DNA from: Gaiellasilicea sp963794385
GTDB lineage: Bacteria; Actinomycetota; Thermoleophilia; Gaiellales; Gaiellaceae
Assembly: GCA_963794385.1 (NCBI GenBank)
Contig: CAWCDT010000016.1
Location: 1-30,167, forward strand
DNA length: 30,167 bases
Direction of reading: 5' to 3'
The notes under the pieces were generated by a model. It was not told the origin of the DNA. It worked only from the letters and a program-made list of their open reading frames with translations, and did not search any database. The position numbers and the translations under genes were made by a program. The stretch's first letter is position 1; the number at the start of each line of letters is the position of its first letter. Positions 1 to 7,748 of this stretch are shown in pieces.

Positions 1-258
1 TCGGTCGGCCTGACCGACCCGCCAGGTGCACTCGCGTGGCGGATCGGGCTCTCGACGCCGCCGTTCGGCACGACGCAGCGCGGCCGCTTCCGCGAGCACG
101 GTCGGTGGTCGTTCCTGGACGTCGACGACCGGGAGCGGGCGATCGTGCTCGACCTCGCCGGGCACGAGTTCCGCCGCGTCGTGCTCAGCGTGGACGACCC
201 CGAGACGCTGGCCGCCCGGCTGCGCGACCGGCAGCTCGACGCGACGCAGCCGTCCTAA
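1..258 (+). CDS. 3' end of an unrecognised gene (partial)
   Basis: An open frame enters from the left edge in frame 1 and ends at TAA 256-258, giving 85 residues of a C-terminus. Codon use is typical of the window (G/C at third positions). The readable part is rich in short beta-strand-like stretches (WRIGLSTPPF, WSFLDVDD, RAIVLDL, FRRVVLSVDD) and ends in a short helix-like segment (ETLAARLRDR). It might be a small beta-barrel or PH-like domain, but I do not recognise the family and the start is outside the window. Its stop codon overlaps the stop codon of the Rieske gene on the other strand by two bases, a tight tail-to-tail arrangement with no room for a terminator between them. Confidence 0.6.
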   Translation, partial: SVGLTDPPGALAWRIGLSTPPFGTTQRGRFREHGRWSFLDVDDRERAIVLDLAGHEFRRVVLSVDDPETLAARLRDRQLDATQPS

Positions 259-566
259 ACCTCGACTCGAACCCAGCCCTCCTCGACGCGGACCGGGAAG
301 GTCGCGACCGGCTGGTAGGCCGGCAGCGTCAGCGCTGCTCCGGTCGTGATGTCGAAGCGTGAGCCGTGGCGTGGGCAGATGGCGACGCACTCGTCCGGCT
401 CCCACTCGCCCTCGCAAAGGGGCCCGTCGTCGTGGGAGCACCGATCCTCGATCGCGTACAGGCTGCCGTTGCAGTTGTAGACGCCGATCGCGATCGGCCC
501 GGACCAGACGATCTTCACGTGCCCGGGCGGCAGCTCCGCCTCGGGGCAGACGTCGACGGTGGCCAC
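255..566 (-). CDS. Rieske [2Fe-2S] ferredoxin of the SUF cluster
   Basis: A 103-residue small Rieske protein. The two cluster-binding motifs are complete: C-S-H at about residues 43-45 and C-P-R-H at 64-67, followed by the usual G-S-R-F-D. The length fits a stand-alone Rieske ferredoxin, such as those that feed ring-hydroxylating oxygenases and those that follow sufU in actinobacterial suf operons. I start it at GTG 566-564, which shares its G with the TAG stop of sufU (TAGTG). A longer reading would only add translated sufU DNA. Its place as last gene after sufS and sufU suggests a role in Fe-S assembly or electron delivery. That role is inference, while the Rieske fold assignment is direct from motifs. 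Confidence 0.88.
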   Translation of the reverse strand: MATVDVCPEAELPPGHVKIVWSGPIAIGVYNCNGSLYAIEDRCSHDDGPLCEGEWEPDECVAICPRHGSRFDITTGAALTLPAYQPVATFPVRVEEGWVRVEV

Positions 567-994
567 TAGGCGATCGTGAGGTCGTCGCCCTGGGCCCACT
601 CGTCGGGGAGCGGCGTGCCCCTCGACTTGTGCAGGGCGACCTTCAGGACGCCGAGGCCGAGGATCGCGCACTTCAGACGGACCGGCGTGAGCGGGATCCC
701 GATCTCCTCGAGCAGCTCCTCCTTCGGCATCCGCGCCACTTCGTCCGCGTCCCGGCCGACCACGAGCTCGGTCAGCATCGAGGTCGCTGCTTGGGAGATC
801 GCGCAGCCGCGACCCTCGAAGCCGACGTCCGCAATCACGTCGCCGTCGAACCGGAGCGAGACGGTCACCTCGTCGCCGCAGAGCGGATTCTGCCCCTCGG
901 CCTGCGCATCGGGTGCGTCGAGGAGCCCATGCCCGCGCGGGTTCTTGTAGTGGTCGAGGATGACCTCGCGATACAGCTGGTCGAACTCAGTCAA
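566..994 (-). CDS. sufU: SufU Fe-S assembly sulfurtransferase
   Basis: A 142-residue SufU/IscU-like protein. In Gram-positive bacteria SufU is the zinc-bound partner that accepts persulfide sulfur from SufS and passes it to SufBCD. The zinc and sulfur-accepting residues are visible: C39 and D41 in the P-L-C-G-D-E motif, C64 in G-R-G-C-A-I-S, and C109 in L-K-C-A-I-L. The insertion between the second and third cysteine that separates SufU from IscU is present. The start is TTG 994-992, overlapping the sufS stop as TTGA. It puts M-T-E-F-D-Q-L-Y at the N-terminus, the usual family beginning. An earlier in-frame ATG would run 126 bases into sufS. Translation is probably coupled to sufS. Confidence 0.92.
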   Translation of the reverse strand: MTEFDQLYREVILDHYKNPRGHGLLDAPDAQAEGQNPLCGDEVTVSLRFDGDVIADVGFEGRGCAISQAATSMLTELVVGRDADEVARMPKEELLEEIGIPLTPVRLKCAILGLGVLKVALHKSRGTPLPDEWAQGDDLTIA

Positions 995-2236
995 GCGAAC
1001 ACTTGCCTCGCTCGGTGCAGCCCTGCGACGAGACGGTCGATCTCCTCGGTGGTCGTGTAGAGGTAGAAACTGGCCCGGTTCGTCGCGACCACGCCGAGCC
1101 TCCGCATCAGCGGCTGGCAACAGTGGTGGCCGGCTCGGATGGCGACGGCTTCCATGTCGAGGATCTGAGCGACGTCATGGGGATGCACACCTTCGACGTT
1201 GAAGGAGACGATCCCGGCGCGGCGGTCGGCCGGCGGCCCGTAGAGCGTTAGCCACGGCAGGTCGGACAGCGCGTCGAGCGCGTACGCTCACGAGGCGGTG
1301 CTCGTGCTGCTCGATCGCGTCGAAGCCGACGTTGGTCAGGTAATCGATCGCGGCGCCGAAGCCGACTGCCTCCGCCATCGCCGCGGTTCCCGCCTCGAAC
1401 TTATGCGGAAGCGCTCCCCACGTCGTCTTCTCGTCGCCGACCATGCGAATCATGTGGCCGCCGAGCAGGAAGGGCTCCATCTTCTCGAGCAGCTCGGCGC
1501 GGCCCCAGAGCGCCCCCGCGCCGCTCGGCCCGCACATCTTGTGTCCCGAGACCGCGAGGAAGTCGCAGCCGAGCGTCTGAGCGTCGAGCCGCCGGTGCGG
1601 GGCCGCCTGCGCCGCGTCGCCGACGACGATCGCGCCGCGCTCGTGCGCCCAGGCCGCGAGCCGCTCAATCGGGTTGTTCGTGCCGAGTGAGTTCGAGGTG
1701 AGCCCCGCGGCCACGACCTTGACGCGCGCGTCGCCCGCGATCTCGTCCGCGAGATCGAGCCGCAGCTCGCAGTTCTCGTCGAGCGGAAGCATTCGGAACG
1801 AGGCGCCCGTCCGGTTGGCGACGTACTGCCAGGGGACGAAGTTCGAGTGATGTTCGAGCTCGGTGACGAGGACGACATCGCCCGGACCGAGCTCGTTGAG
1901 GCCCCAGGAGTACGCGATGAGGTTGATGCCCTCCGTCGCGTTCCGTACGAAGATCACCTCGCGGGCATCGGTCGCGTTCAGCAACGCGCGCACCTTCTCC
2001 CGCGCGCCTTCGAGCCCCTCGGTCGCCCGCTCGGCGAGCCGGTAGACGCCGCGGTGCACGTTCGCGTATGACGTCTCGTAGAACCGGCTCATGGCCTCGA
2101 GCACAACGCGGGGCTTCTGTGCGGACGCCGCCGAGTCGAGAAACGCGACCGGCTTGCCGTTCTGCAGCTCCTCGAGGTAGGGGAAGTCGGCCCGGATGCG
2201 CTGGACGTCGAGCTTCTCGGTGGCCGTTACCGCCAT
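991..2236 (-). CDS. sufS: SufS cysteine desulfurase, frameshifted as read
   Basis: A group II cysteine desulfurase, the PLP enzyme that takes sulfur from cysteine for Fe-S assembly with SufU. The first part (ATG 2236 to about 1285) carries the N-terminal helix, the aspartate motif V-G-D-A-A-Q-A and the PLP lysine in S-G-H-K-M. Near 1285 the frame breaks. The remaining roughly 100 residues (Y-A-L-D-A-L through to the end at 991) continue in another frame and contain R-A-G-H-H-C-C-Q-P, the catalytic cysteine loop. Removing one base, the C at 1285 on the plus strand, joins both parts into a normal 414-residue protein. As read, the upstream product would lack the active-site cysteine. It sits 14 bases downstream of the LON-domain gene and overlaps sufU. 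Confidence 0.9.
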
Positions 2237-2250
2237 GCGGTCATGGTAGA

Positions 2251-2865
2251 TCAGCCACGCGGGTCTACCTTGCCGTTGCCCTGGGCGCGCTGGGCGATCT
2301 CGCGCTCGCGCTCGACGGCGGTGGCCGCGCCCGCCAGGAGCTCCGCCAGGAGATGCATCCGCTCGCGCTCGGAGGTGAGCTGCAGGAGCCGCTGCTTCAG
2401 CTCCGGCGCGAACTCGAAGCGCCCGGCGAGCTCGAACGACAGCTGCTCGGCCGCGAGGCTCGGCTCCTCGACCTCGGCCCCGGTCAGCTCCACGAGCTTG
2501 TGGAAGAGCTCGACAGCCTGCTCGGAGTCCTCCGGATCGGCGCTGTCGGCATCGTCCTCGACAGGCTCGACGAGCCCGGTCTGGTACGAGCGTCCCTCAG
2601 TGAGCTCGAGCAACCTGAAACGCTCGCGCCCCTCGACGACGACGTTCATCCGGCCGTCCTCGAAGCGGTCGAGCACTTCGGTCACCGCGGCCCGCGTGCC
2701 GATCTCGCTGAGCCCGTCGTCGTGCGCGTAGACGAGCCCGAACTCGCGCTCGTCGGCGAGGCATTCACCGATCAGCTCCTGGTAGCGGTCCTCGAAGATA
2801 TGCAGCGGGATCTGCTCCGTCGGGAGCAGCACGATCCCGAGTGGAAACAGGCCGAGCTCGCTCAT
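2251..2865 (-). CDS. LON substrate-binding domain protein (no protease domain)
   Basis: A 204-residue protein that starts with the Lon N-terminal (PUA-like) fold: L-F-P-L-G-I-V-L-L-P, then P-L-H-I-F-E-D-R-Y and, later, E-F-G-L-V. After about residue 115 there is an acidic linker and helical C-terminal region (L-A-G-R-F-E-F, L-K-Q-R-L-L-Q-L, H-L-L-A-E-L-L) that matches the usual second half of the Lon N-domain. There is no AAA+ or serine-lysine protease part, so it is a stand-alone LON-domain protein of unknown client. I chose ATG 2865 because the longer frame upstream is arginine-rich shadow sequence of the methyltransferase gene. It begins 10 bases after that gene's stop and ends 14 bases before sufS, so co-transcription is likely. 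Confidence 0.85.
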   Translation of the reverse strand: MSELGLFPLGIVLLPTEQIPLHIFEDRYQELIGECLADEREFGLVYAHDDGLSEIGTRAAVTEVLDRFEDGRMNVVVEGRERFRLLELTEGRSYQTGLVEPVEDDADSADPEDSEQAVELFHKLVELTGAEVEEPSLAAEQLSFELAGRFEFAPELKQRLLQLTSERERMHLLAELLAGAATAVEREREIAQRAQGNGKVDPRG

Positions 2866-2875
2866 GACCCAAAGC

Positions 2876-3520
2876 CTACGTCCGCTCGAACGCGACGACG
2901 CGGAACACCGGCCCGTCGCGCTCGGACGCCCGTGCGAGACCGTGCGCCTCAACTGCAGTGTCGAGAGCTTCGGGTGGGTGAAGGTAGGCACGGAAGCGGC
3001 GGCGGCGCACCCGGAAGTAGGTGTTGACCAGGCCGAGCACGCCGCGGACCCACCACGTCCGCCGCGGATAGCTGAGCGCGAGCGTCCGCCGCGCGAGCGT
3101 GGCCGCGATCCCGGCCAGCTCGACCCCGTCGGGCGTGCAGCAGACGACCTTGTTCAGAACGACGATGTCGGCCGGGGTGCCCGCAGCCGGATCGGCGACG
3201 AGATCGGCCGTCCGGAACGACACCCGATCGGCGACGCCCGCCTCACGCGCGAGCTCGCGGACGTGCGGCTCGTAGTCCGGCAGTAGCTCGATCACCTCGC
3301 CCCGAGCTGCTCCGGACTTGAGCAGCTCCAGCATGACCTGGCCGACGCCGCCGCCGATCTCGAGCACGCTTGCCCCATCGAGCCCCCGCGCAGCGGCCCG
3401 CCGCGCCAGCGAGCGGGCGATCGCATCCGGTCCCTTGCGCCGGTACCTGCGGACGTCGTGGGCCGCCGTCCTTGCGCCGAAGAACTCCTCCTGCCCGTGA
3501 CGTGCGCAGCAACCGCTCAC
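2876..3520 (-). CDS. Class I SAM-dependent methyltransferase
   Basis: A 214-residue protein with a Rossmann methyltransferase core. Motif I is clear (V-L-E-I-G-G-G-V-G-Q, about residues 52-61), followed by an acidic strand end (E-V-I-E-L-L-P), a motif II-like strand (A-D-I-V-V-L-N-K-V) and a C-terminal beta strand pair. The N-terminus has a C-C pair and an R-R-Y-R-R-K-G motif ahead of the core, a feature I associate with a small actinobacterial methyltransferase group of unknown substrate. GTG 3520 is preceded at six bases by TATCCT, so transcription probably starts at or next to the start codon. It is the first gene of the run that continues to LON-domain, sufS, sufU and Rieske. The substrate cannot be read from sequence. 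Confidence 0.82.
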   Translation of the reverse strand: MSGCCARHGQEEFFGARTAAHDVRRYRRKGPDAIARSLARRAAARGLDGASVLEIGGGVGQVMLELLKSGAARGEVIELLPDYEPHVRELAREAGVADRVSFRTADLVADPAAGTPADIVVLNKVVCCTPDGVELAGIAATLARRTLALSYPRRTWWVRGVLGLVNTYFRVRRRRFRAYLHPPEALDTAVEAHGLARASERDGPVFRVVAFERT

Positions 3521-3526
3521 ACGTCG

Positions 3527-3532
3527 AGGATA
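3527..3532 (-). promoter_or_regulatory. -10 box (TATCCT) of a leaderless promoter for the methyltransferase operon
   Basis: TATCCT on the minus strand, six bases (CGACGT) before GTG 3520. This TANNNT-N6-start spacing recurs at several genes in this window. It lies in a 41-bp gap shared with the divergent ettA promoter, and no convincing -35 was seen. Confidence 0.6.
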
Positions 3533-3547
3533 GAGGCGGCCTGTGGC

Positions 3548-3553
3548 TATCGT
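3548..3553 (+). promoter_or_regulatory. -10 box (TATCGT) of a leaderless promoter for ettA
   Basis: TATCGT eight bases before GTG 3562, with no Shine-Dalgarno sequence in between. It is back to back with the methyltransferase -10 (14 bases apart), so the two divergent promoters must overlap. Confidence 0.55.
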
Positions 3554-3561
3554 GAGCGGCC

Positions 3562-5232
3562 GTGAGCGACTACGTCTTCACGATGTACCGGGCCGACAAG
3601 TTCTACGGCCCCGACCGCCAGGTGCTGGCGAACATCTCGCTCTCGTTCCTGCCCGGCGCGAAGATCGGCGTGCTCGGCCCGAACGGGGCCGGCAAGTCGA
3701 CGCTGCTGCGGATCATGGCGGGGCTCGAGGAGCCCTCGAGCGGGATTGCCGAGCTCGCTCCCGGGGCGACCGTCGGCATGCTCGCCCAGGAGCCCGAGCT
3801 CGACCCGGCCCGGAACGTGCGCGAGAACGTCGAGGACGGCGTGCGCGCGCTGCGCGACCTGCTCGACCGCTTCAACGCGATCTCGGCGCAGTTCACCGAG
3901 CCCGACGCCGACTTCGACACGCTCCTCGCCGAGCAGGCGACCGTGCAGGAGCAGATCGACCGCGCGGACGCGTGGAGCCTCGACGCGACGCTCGACCGGG
4001 CGATGGACGCGCTGCGCCTGCCCGACGGCGACCGGGACGTGACGACGCTCTCCGGCGGCGAGCGCCGCCGGGTCGCGCTCTGCCGGCTGCTGCTCTCGTC
4101 GCCCGACCTGCTCCTCCTCGACGAGCCGACGAACCACCTGGACGCCGAGTCGGTCGCCTGGCTCGAGCGCTCCCTGGAGTCGTACAAGGGAACGGTCGTC
4201 GCCGTCACCCACGACCGCTACTTCCTCGACAACGTCGCCGGGTGGATCCTCGAGCTCGACCGCGGCAAGGGAATCCCGTTCCAGGGCAACTACTCGTCCT
4301 GGCTCGAGCAGAAGCAGGCGCGGCTGGCCGCGGAGGAGAAGACAGAGTCGGCCCGCCGCCGCACGCTCGCGCGCGAGCTCGAGTGGGTGCGCGCGAGCCC
4401 GAAAGCCCGCCACGCGAAGGCGAAGGCGCGCCTGACCGCGTACGAGAGGCTCCTGGCCGAGGAGCAGAACGTCCGGCTCGACCGGGTCGAGATCCACATC
4501 CCCGCCGGGCCGCGGCTCGGCGACGTCGTCGTCGAAGCCGATCACGTCGCGAAAGGGTTCGGCGACCGGCTGCTCGTCGAGGACATGACCTTCTCGCTCC
4601 CGCCCGGCGGCATCGTGGGCGTGATCGGGCCGAACGGGGCGGGGAAGACGACGCTCTTCCGGATGATGGTCGGCGAGGAGCAGCCCGACTCGGGCGCGCT
4701 TCGCGTCGGCGAGAGCGTGGAGCTCGCCTACGTCGACCAGGCCCGCGCCGACCTGAGCCCGGAGAACACCGTCTGGAAGGAGATCTCGGGAAACCAGGAC
4801 ACGATCGAGCTCGGCAAGCGCGAGGTCAACTCGCGCCAGTACGTCTCCTGGTTCAACTTCAAGGGCTCGGACCAGCAGAAGCGGATCCCCGACCTCTCCG
4901 GCGGAGAGCGGAACCGCGTCCACCTCGCGAAGCTGCTCCGCAGCGGCGGCAACGTCCTTCTGCTCGACGAGCCGACGAACGACCTCGACGTCGACACGCT
5001 GCGCGCGCTCGAGGAGGCGCTGCTCGACTTCGCCGGCTGCGCCGTCGTAATCAGCCACGACCGCTGGTTCCTCGACCGGATCGCGACCCACATCCTCGCC
5101 TTCGAGGGCGACAGCCAGGTGACGTGGTTCGAGGGCAGCTACGAGGAGTACGCAGGCTGGGTCAAGGAGACCCGCGGCGCCGACGCGCTCGAGCCGCACC
5201 GGATCAAGTACAAGCCGCTCGTCCGCGCGTAG
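3562..5232 (+). CDS. ettA: EttA-type ABC-F translation factor
   Basis: A 556-residue soluble protein with two ABC ATPase domains and no membrane segment, the size of E. coli EttA (energy-dependent translational throttle), which binds the ribosomal E site and gates the first elongation step according to ATP/ADP. Domain 1: Walker A G-P-N-G-A-G-K-S at 39-46, LSGGE at 163-167, D-E-P-T-N-H-L-D at 187-194. An arm insertion lies at about 95-140. The P-linker is at about 250-310 (R-A-S-P-K-A-R-H-A-K-A-K-A-R). Domain 2: Walker A at 356-363, LSGGE at 445-449, D-E-P-T-N-D-L-D at 469-476. Both ATP sites look intact. The start is GTG behind a TATCGT box. It ends four bases before the convergent propeller/RTX gene. 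Overlapping long antisense frames here are shadows. Confidence 0.93.
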   Translation: MSDYVFTMYRADKFYGPDRQVLANISLSFLPGAKIGVLGPNGAGKSTLLRIMAGLEEPSSGIAELAPGATVGMLAQEPELDPARNVRENVEDGVRALRDLLDRFNAISAQFTEPDADFDTLLAEQATVQEQIDRADAWSLDATLDRAMDALRLPDGDRDVTTLSGGERRRVALCRLLLSSPDLLLLDEPTNHLDAESVAWLERSLESYKGTVVAVTHDRYFLDNVAGWILELDRGKGIPFQGNYSSWLEQKQARLAAEEKTESARRRTLARELEWVRASPKARHAKAKARLTAYERLLAEEQNVRLDRVEIHIPAGPRLGDVVVEADHVAKGFGDRLLVEDMTFSLPPGGIVGVIGPNGAGKTTLFRMMVGEEQPDSGALRVGESVELAYVDQARADLSPENTVWKEISGNQDTIELGKREVNSRQYVSWFNFKGSDQQKRIPDLSGGERNRVHLAKLLRSGGNVLLLDEPTNDLDVDTLRALEEALLDFAGCAVVISHDRWFLDRIATHILAFEGDSQVTWFEGSYEEYAGWVKETRGADALEPHRIKYKPLVRA

Positions 5233-5236
5233 CCGT

Positions 5237-6626
5237 TCAGCGCCGGACGGTCCGGATCAGCTCGCAGTCGCGGCCGATCACGTCAAGGCGGTCCGCGACC
5301 ACGAGGTCGAACTGCGGGCCGCAGGCGACGACGTCGCGCTCGCCGTCGGCGGCGTAGATCACGTCCTTGGCGATGCCGCCTTCGATCCGGTCGCGGCCAG
5401 GCCCGCCGAAGATCTGGTCACGGCCGCCTCCGCCGGCGGACGAAGTCGTCGCCGCGGCCACCGCCGAGCACATCGGCCTCCTCGCCTCCGGCCAGCCGGT
5501 CGTGGCCGTCGCCGCCCTCGAGGAGGTCCTCGCCGAACCCGTCGACGAGCACGTCGGCTCCGGCCCGGCCGAACAGGAAATCGTCGTCTGCAGTACCCCG
5601 GAGCACATCGGCGCCGGGCCCACCCTCGAAGCGGCAGTCGTTCGTCAGCCTGCGCGCGCCGGAGCCGTCCGCCGCGGCCACGTAGACGCCCAGGCGCGTT
5701 GCGGGACACCGTCCGTGCCACACGAAAGCGACGCGGCTGCCGTCGGGAGACCACGTCAGCTCGCCGCCCGGTCCGAAGACGTGTTCTCCCGCGCCGTTGG
5801 TGTCGACCGTGAGCACGTCGGTGCGCTCGTCGTCCAGCCGGGTCACGGCGATCGCGCCGCCGTCCGGCCGCCAGGCGGGCGGGTGCGAGGAAAACGTCCC
5901 CCGGGCAACATCGCGCCCGCCGCCGTCGTCGACGCCGACCACGCGAAGGAGGTCCGGAATGTAGCGAGGGTCGGACGAGTGGATGAATGCGAGCCGAGTG
6001 CCGTCCGGCGACCACGCAACCCCGCTGCGATCCACGTTGCCACGCCAGACGGTACGGCGACCGGTCCCGTCCGGTCGCACGACGTCGAGCCCGCCCCCCA
6101 CCGCGAACGCGATCAGATCCCCGCGCGGCGACCAGACCGGCCGTGCCTCGCCGGGGCCCGTCGTGAGCATGCGCCGGGCGCCGCCGAAGCTCGAGACGGC
6201 GTACAGATGACTCGGGAGCCCGGCCGCGTAGACGATCTCAGACCCGTCGGGGGAGAACGACGGCTGAACGCTCGAGTCGGGCCCGAGCTCCTGCTGCGCG
6301 CGAAGAACCCGTCCATCCGGCTCGACGAGCGCGAGGCCGAGACCGAGTAGCGCGGCCCCGTCCGGCGTCCACTCGATCCTCTGGCGTCCGAAGAGCGGCA
6401 GCCGCGTCTCCGCCGTCCCGTCGGCGCGGACCGATGTCATGAACGCGGGCATGCCGCAGCCGATGTCGTGGCGGTCAAAGACGATCCACTCGCCCGTCGG
6501 CGACCAGACGGGCGCGTGGTCGCCGATCGTGTAGCTCGGGGAGCAGCCGGCGTGGCCGCGCTCGGCCGCACCCCCGGCCAGCGTCAGCACCGCAAGCGCG
6601 AGCATCGCTCGCGCGATCCGCGTCAT
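5237..6626 (-). CDS. Secreted PD40 beta-propeller with C-terminal RTX repeats, frameshifted as read
   Basis: A signal peptide (hydrophobic residues about 4-20) is followed by at least six TolB/PD40-like propeller blades (repeats of W-S-P-D-G, W-S-P-R-G, W-R-P-D-G, each followed by an I-A-F or V-A-F strand). A string of calcium-binding RTX nonapeptides of form GGxGxDxUx comes next. The frame breaks around 5433-5438. Removing one base there gives a 462-residue protein and restores the nonapeptide register exactly across the joint (GGRGDDFVR, GGGGRDQIF, GGPGRDRIE). As read, the product stops early and loses the last repeats and C-terminus. The likely role is an exported, calcium-stabilised surface or secreted protein, with no enzyme motif seen. 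ATG 6626 is preceded at six bases by TACGCT. Confidence 0.85.
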
Positions 6627-6632
6627 GCCGAG

Positions 6633-6638
6633 AGCGTA
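6633..6638 (-). promoter_or_regulatory. -10 box (TACGCT) of a leaderless promoter for the propeller/RTX gene
   Basis: TACGCT on the minus strand, six bases (CTCGGC) before ATG 6626 and without a Shine-Dalgarno sequence. The same hexamer and spacing recur before tatA. Confidence 0.6.
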
Positions 6639-6710
6639 GAAACCTCGTGTGATGGGTTCCTGAGGACGAAGTGAAGGTTCCGCGGTGCCGCTGCGTTCGA
6701 CCCGCTCGCG

Positions 6711-7142
6711 TCAGCCGCTGAGGACGAGCCGCGCGGGCTCGTCCTGCTCGAGCAGCGCGGCGTCGAACTCGATCGGCACCGTGCCCGGGACGACGAACCG
6801 ATAGCGCACCCGTTCCGGCAAGTCGACCTCGAGCTCCACTACGCAGACGGTCGGGATCCGGTCGACACCCCAGTCGATGCTCGGATCGGCGTTCTCGGCG
6901 GTGCCGGCGGGCAGCTTCCCCTCGGCCACCACCTCGCCGCTCCCGTCCTCGACGGTGAACGAGGCTCCCCGCCGCACCTCCCTGAACGGGCGGGCGCCCG
7001 CGCACTCGACACCCTCCTCGCGGATGTTGTTGTCGGGGATGACCAGCTGGATGTGCGCCGTCTGCGTGTCGTCGTCGCCGGACGAGCAGCCCGCGAGGGC
7101 CAGGCAGAGGACGCACCAGGCGACCACGCCGACCGCTCTCAC
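6711..7142 (-). CDS. Small lipoprotein of unknown function
   Basis: A 143-residue protein starting at GTG 7142. The GTG overlaps the stop of the preceding thioredoxin-like gene as GTGA. The N-terminus is a lipoprotein signal (hydrophobic, L-A-L-A-G-C with the acyl cysteine at residue 19), then a polar linker (S-S-G-D-D-D-T). The mature part is mostly beta (I-Q-L-V-I-P, A-S-F-T-V-E-D-G, C-V-V-E-L-E-V-D, R-Y-R-F-V-V-P-G), with two further cysteines spaced so that they could pair. I do not recognise the family. Coupling to a thioredoxin-fold lipoprotein suggests an extracytoplasmic redox or binding partner, which is inference only. A reading that runs straight from 7688 is an artefact of the frameshift in the upstream gene. 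Confidence 0.72.
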   Translation of the reverse strand: MRAVGVVAWCVLCLALAGCSSGDDDTQTAHIQLVIPDNNIREEGVECAGARPFREVRRGASFTVEDGSGEVVAEGKLPAGTAENADPSIDWGVDRIPTVCVVELEVDLPERVRYRFVVPGTVPIEFDAALLEQDEPARLVLSG

Positions 7143-7688
7143 TCCGCGAAGAGCTCCTCGAGCCGCGGCCGGAGCTCGGCGGCGGTGACGCCTCCCGGCC
7201 AGCCGCGCAGCGCCTTCCCGCCGCGCGAGACGAGCGTCACGAGCCCCGGCTCTCGAGCCGCATAGTTGAGCCAGGTCCGCTCGCCCGCGACGGCGACGGG
7301 GTGGCCGAGGTCGAGCTCCTCGGCGTACTCGCGGCCACCCTCGATGTCGTCCTCGCCGATGACGCCCAGCAGCGCGATCGCGCCGTCGTGCTCGTCGACG
7401 GCCCGCGCGACTTCGCGATGGATGTCGGCGCACCGGTCGCAGTAGCTCGCCGTGAAGACGAGCACGAGCGGGCGGTCGCGCCAGAGGTCGCTCGCCGTCA
7501 CCGTCGTGCCGTCCAGCGAGCTCGGCGGTGAAGTCCGGCGCGGCGAGCGCGCCCGGCGGCGGCTCGGCGAACGTGACCGTCGTCGGGACCGGCTCCGGGA
7601 GGTCGTCGGCGCCACCGGCGACCTCGTCGTTCCCGCCGCACGCGGCCACGAGCAACGACGTCAGTAGAAGGAACAGCCCACGAAGCAC
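7139..7688 (-). CDS. TlpA/ResA-like thioredoxin-fold lipoprotein, frameshifted as read
   Basis: The N-terminus (GTG 7688) is a lipoprotein signal with lipobox V-A-A-C (cysteine at residue 17) and an acidic linker ending with A-P-D-F-T-A-E-L, the typical start of a thioredoxin-like domain. The domain itself continues in another frame: L-D-G-T-T-V-T, then V-F-T-A-S-Y-C-D-R-C with a CxxC active site, then a central sheet and A-A-E-L-R-P-R-L-E-E-L at the end. One extra base around 7515-7525 explains the break, and the repaired protein has 182 residues. It would be a membrane-anchored thiol-disulfide oxidoreductase on the outer face of the membrane. TACCGT lies six bases before the start. The next lipoprotein overlaps its stop. 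Confidence 0.8.
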
Positions 7689-7694
7689 GGGCTC

Positions 7695-7700
7695 ACGGTA
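7695..7700 (-). promoter_or_regulatory. -10 box (TACCGT) of a leaderless promoter for the thioredoxin-like lipoprotein
   Basis: TACCGT on the minus strand, six bases (GAGCCC) before GTG 7688. It lies in the 60-bp gap after the M6 protease gene, so this gene pair is probably transcribed on its own. Confidence 0.58.
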
Positions 7701-7748
7701 GACGGAGCGAGGGCGGGACCTCGCGGCCCCGCCCCATGCTCCCGTCGG

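Noticed and set aside
991..2236. Programmed ribosomal frameshifting as explanation for the broken genes
   Set aside because: No slippery heptamer or common motif is shared by the sites, both insertions and deletions occur, and the genes are unrelated. Error or decay is simpler.
2866..2991. Longer N-terminus of the LON-domain protein
   Set aside because: The extra 42 residues are basic, do not resemble the family and overlap the methyltransferase gene. ATG 2865 gives the normal family start.
3547..5199. Long (550-codon) open frame antisense to ettA
   Set aside because: It mirrors the codon bias of ettA on the opposite strand. It has no recognisable motif and a skewed composition, whereas ettA has all ABC-F motifs in order.
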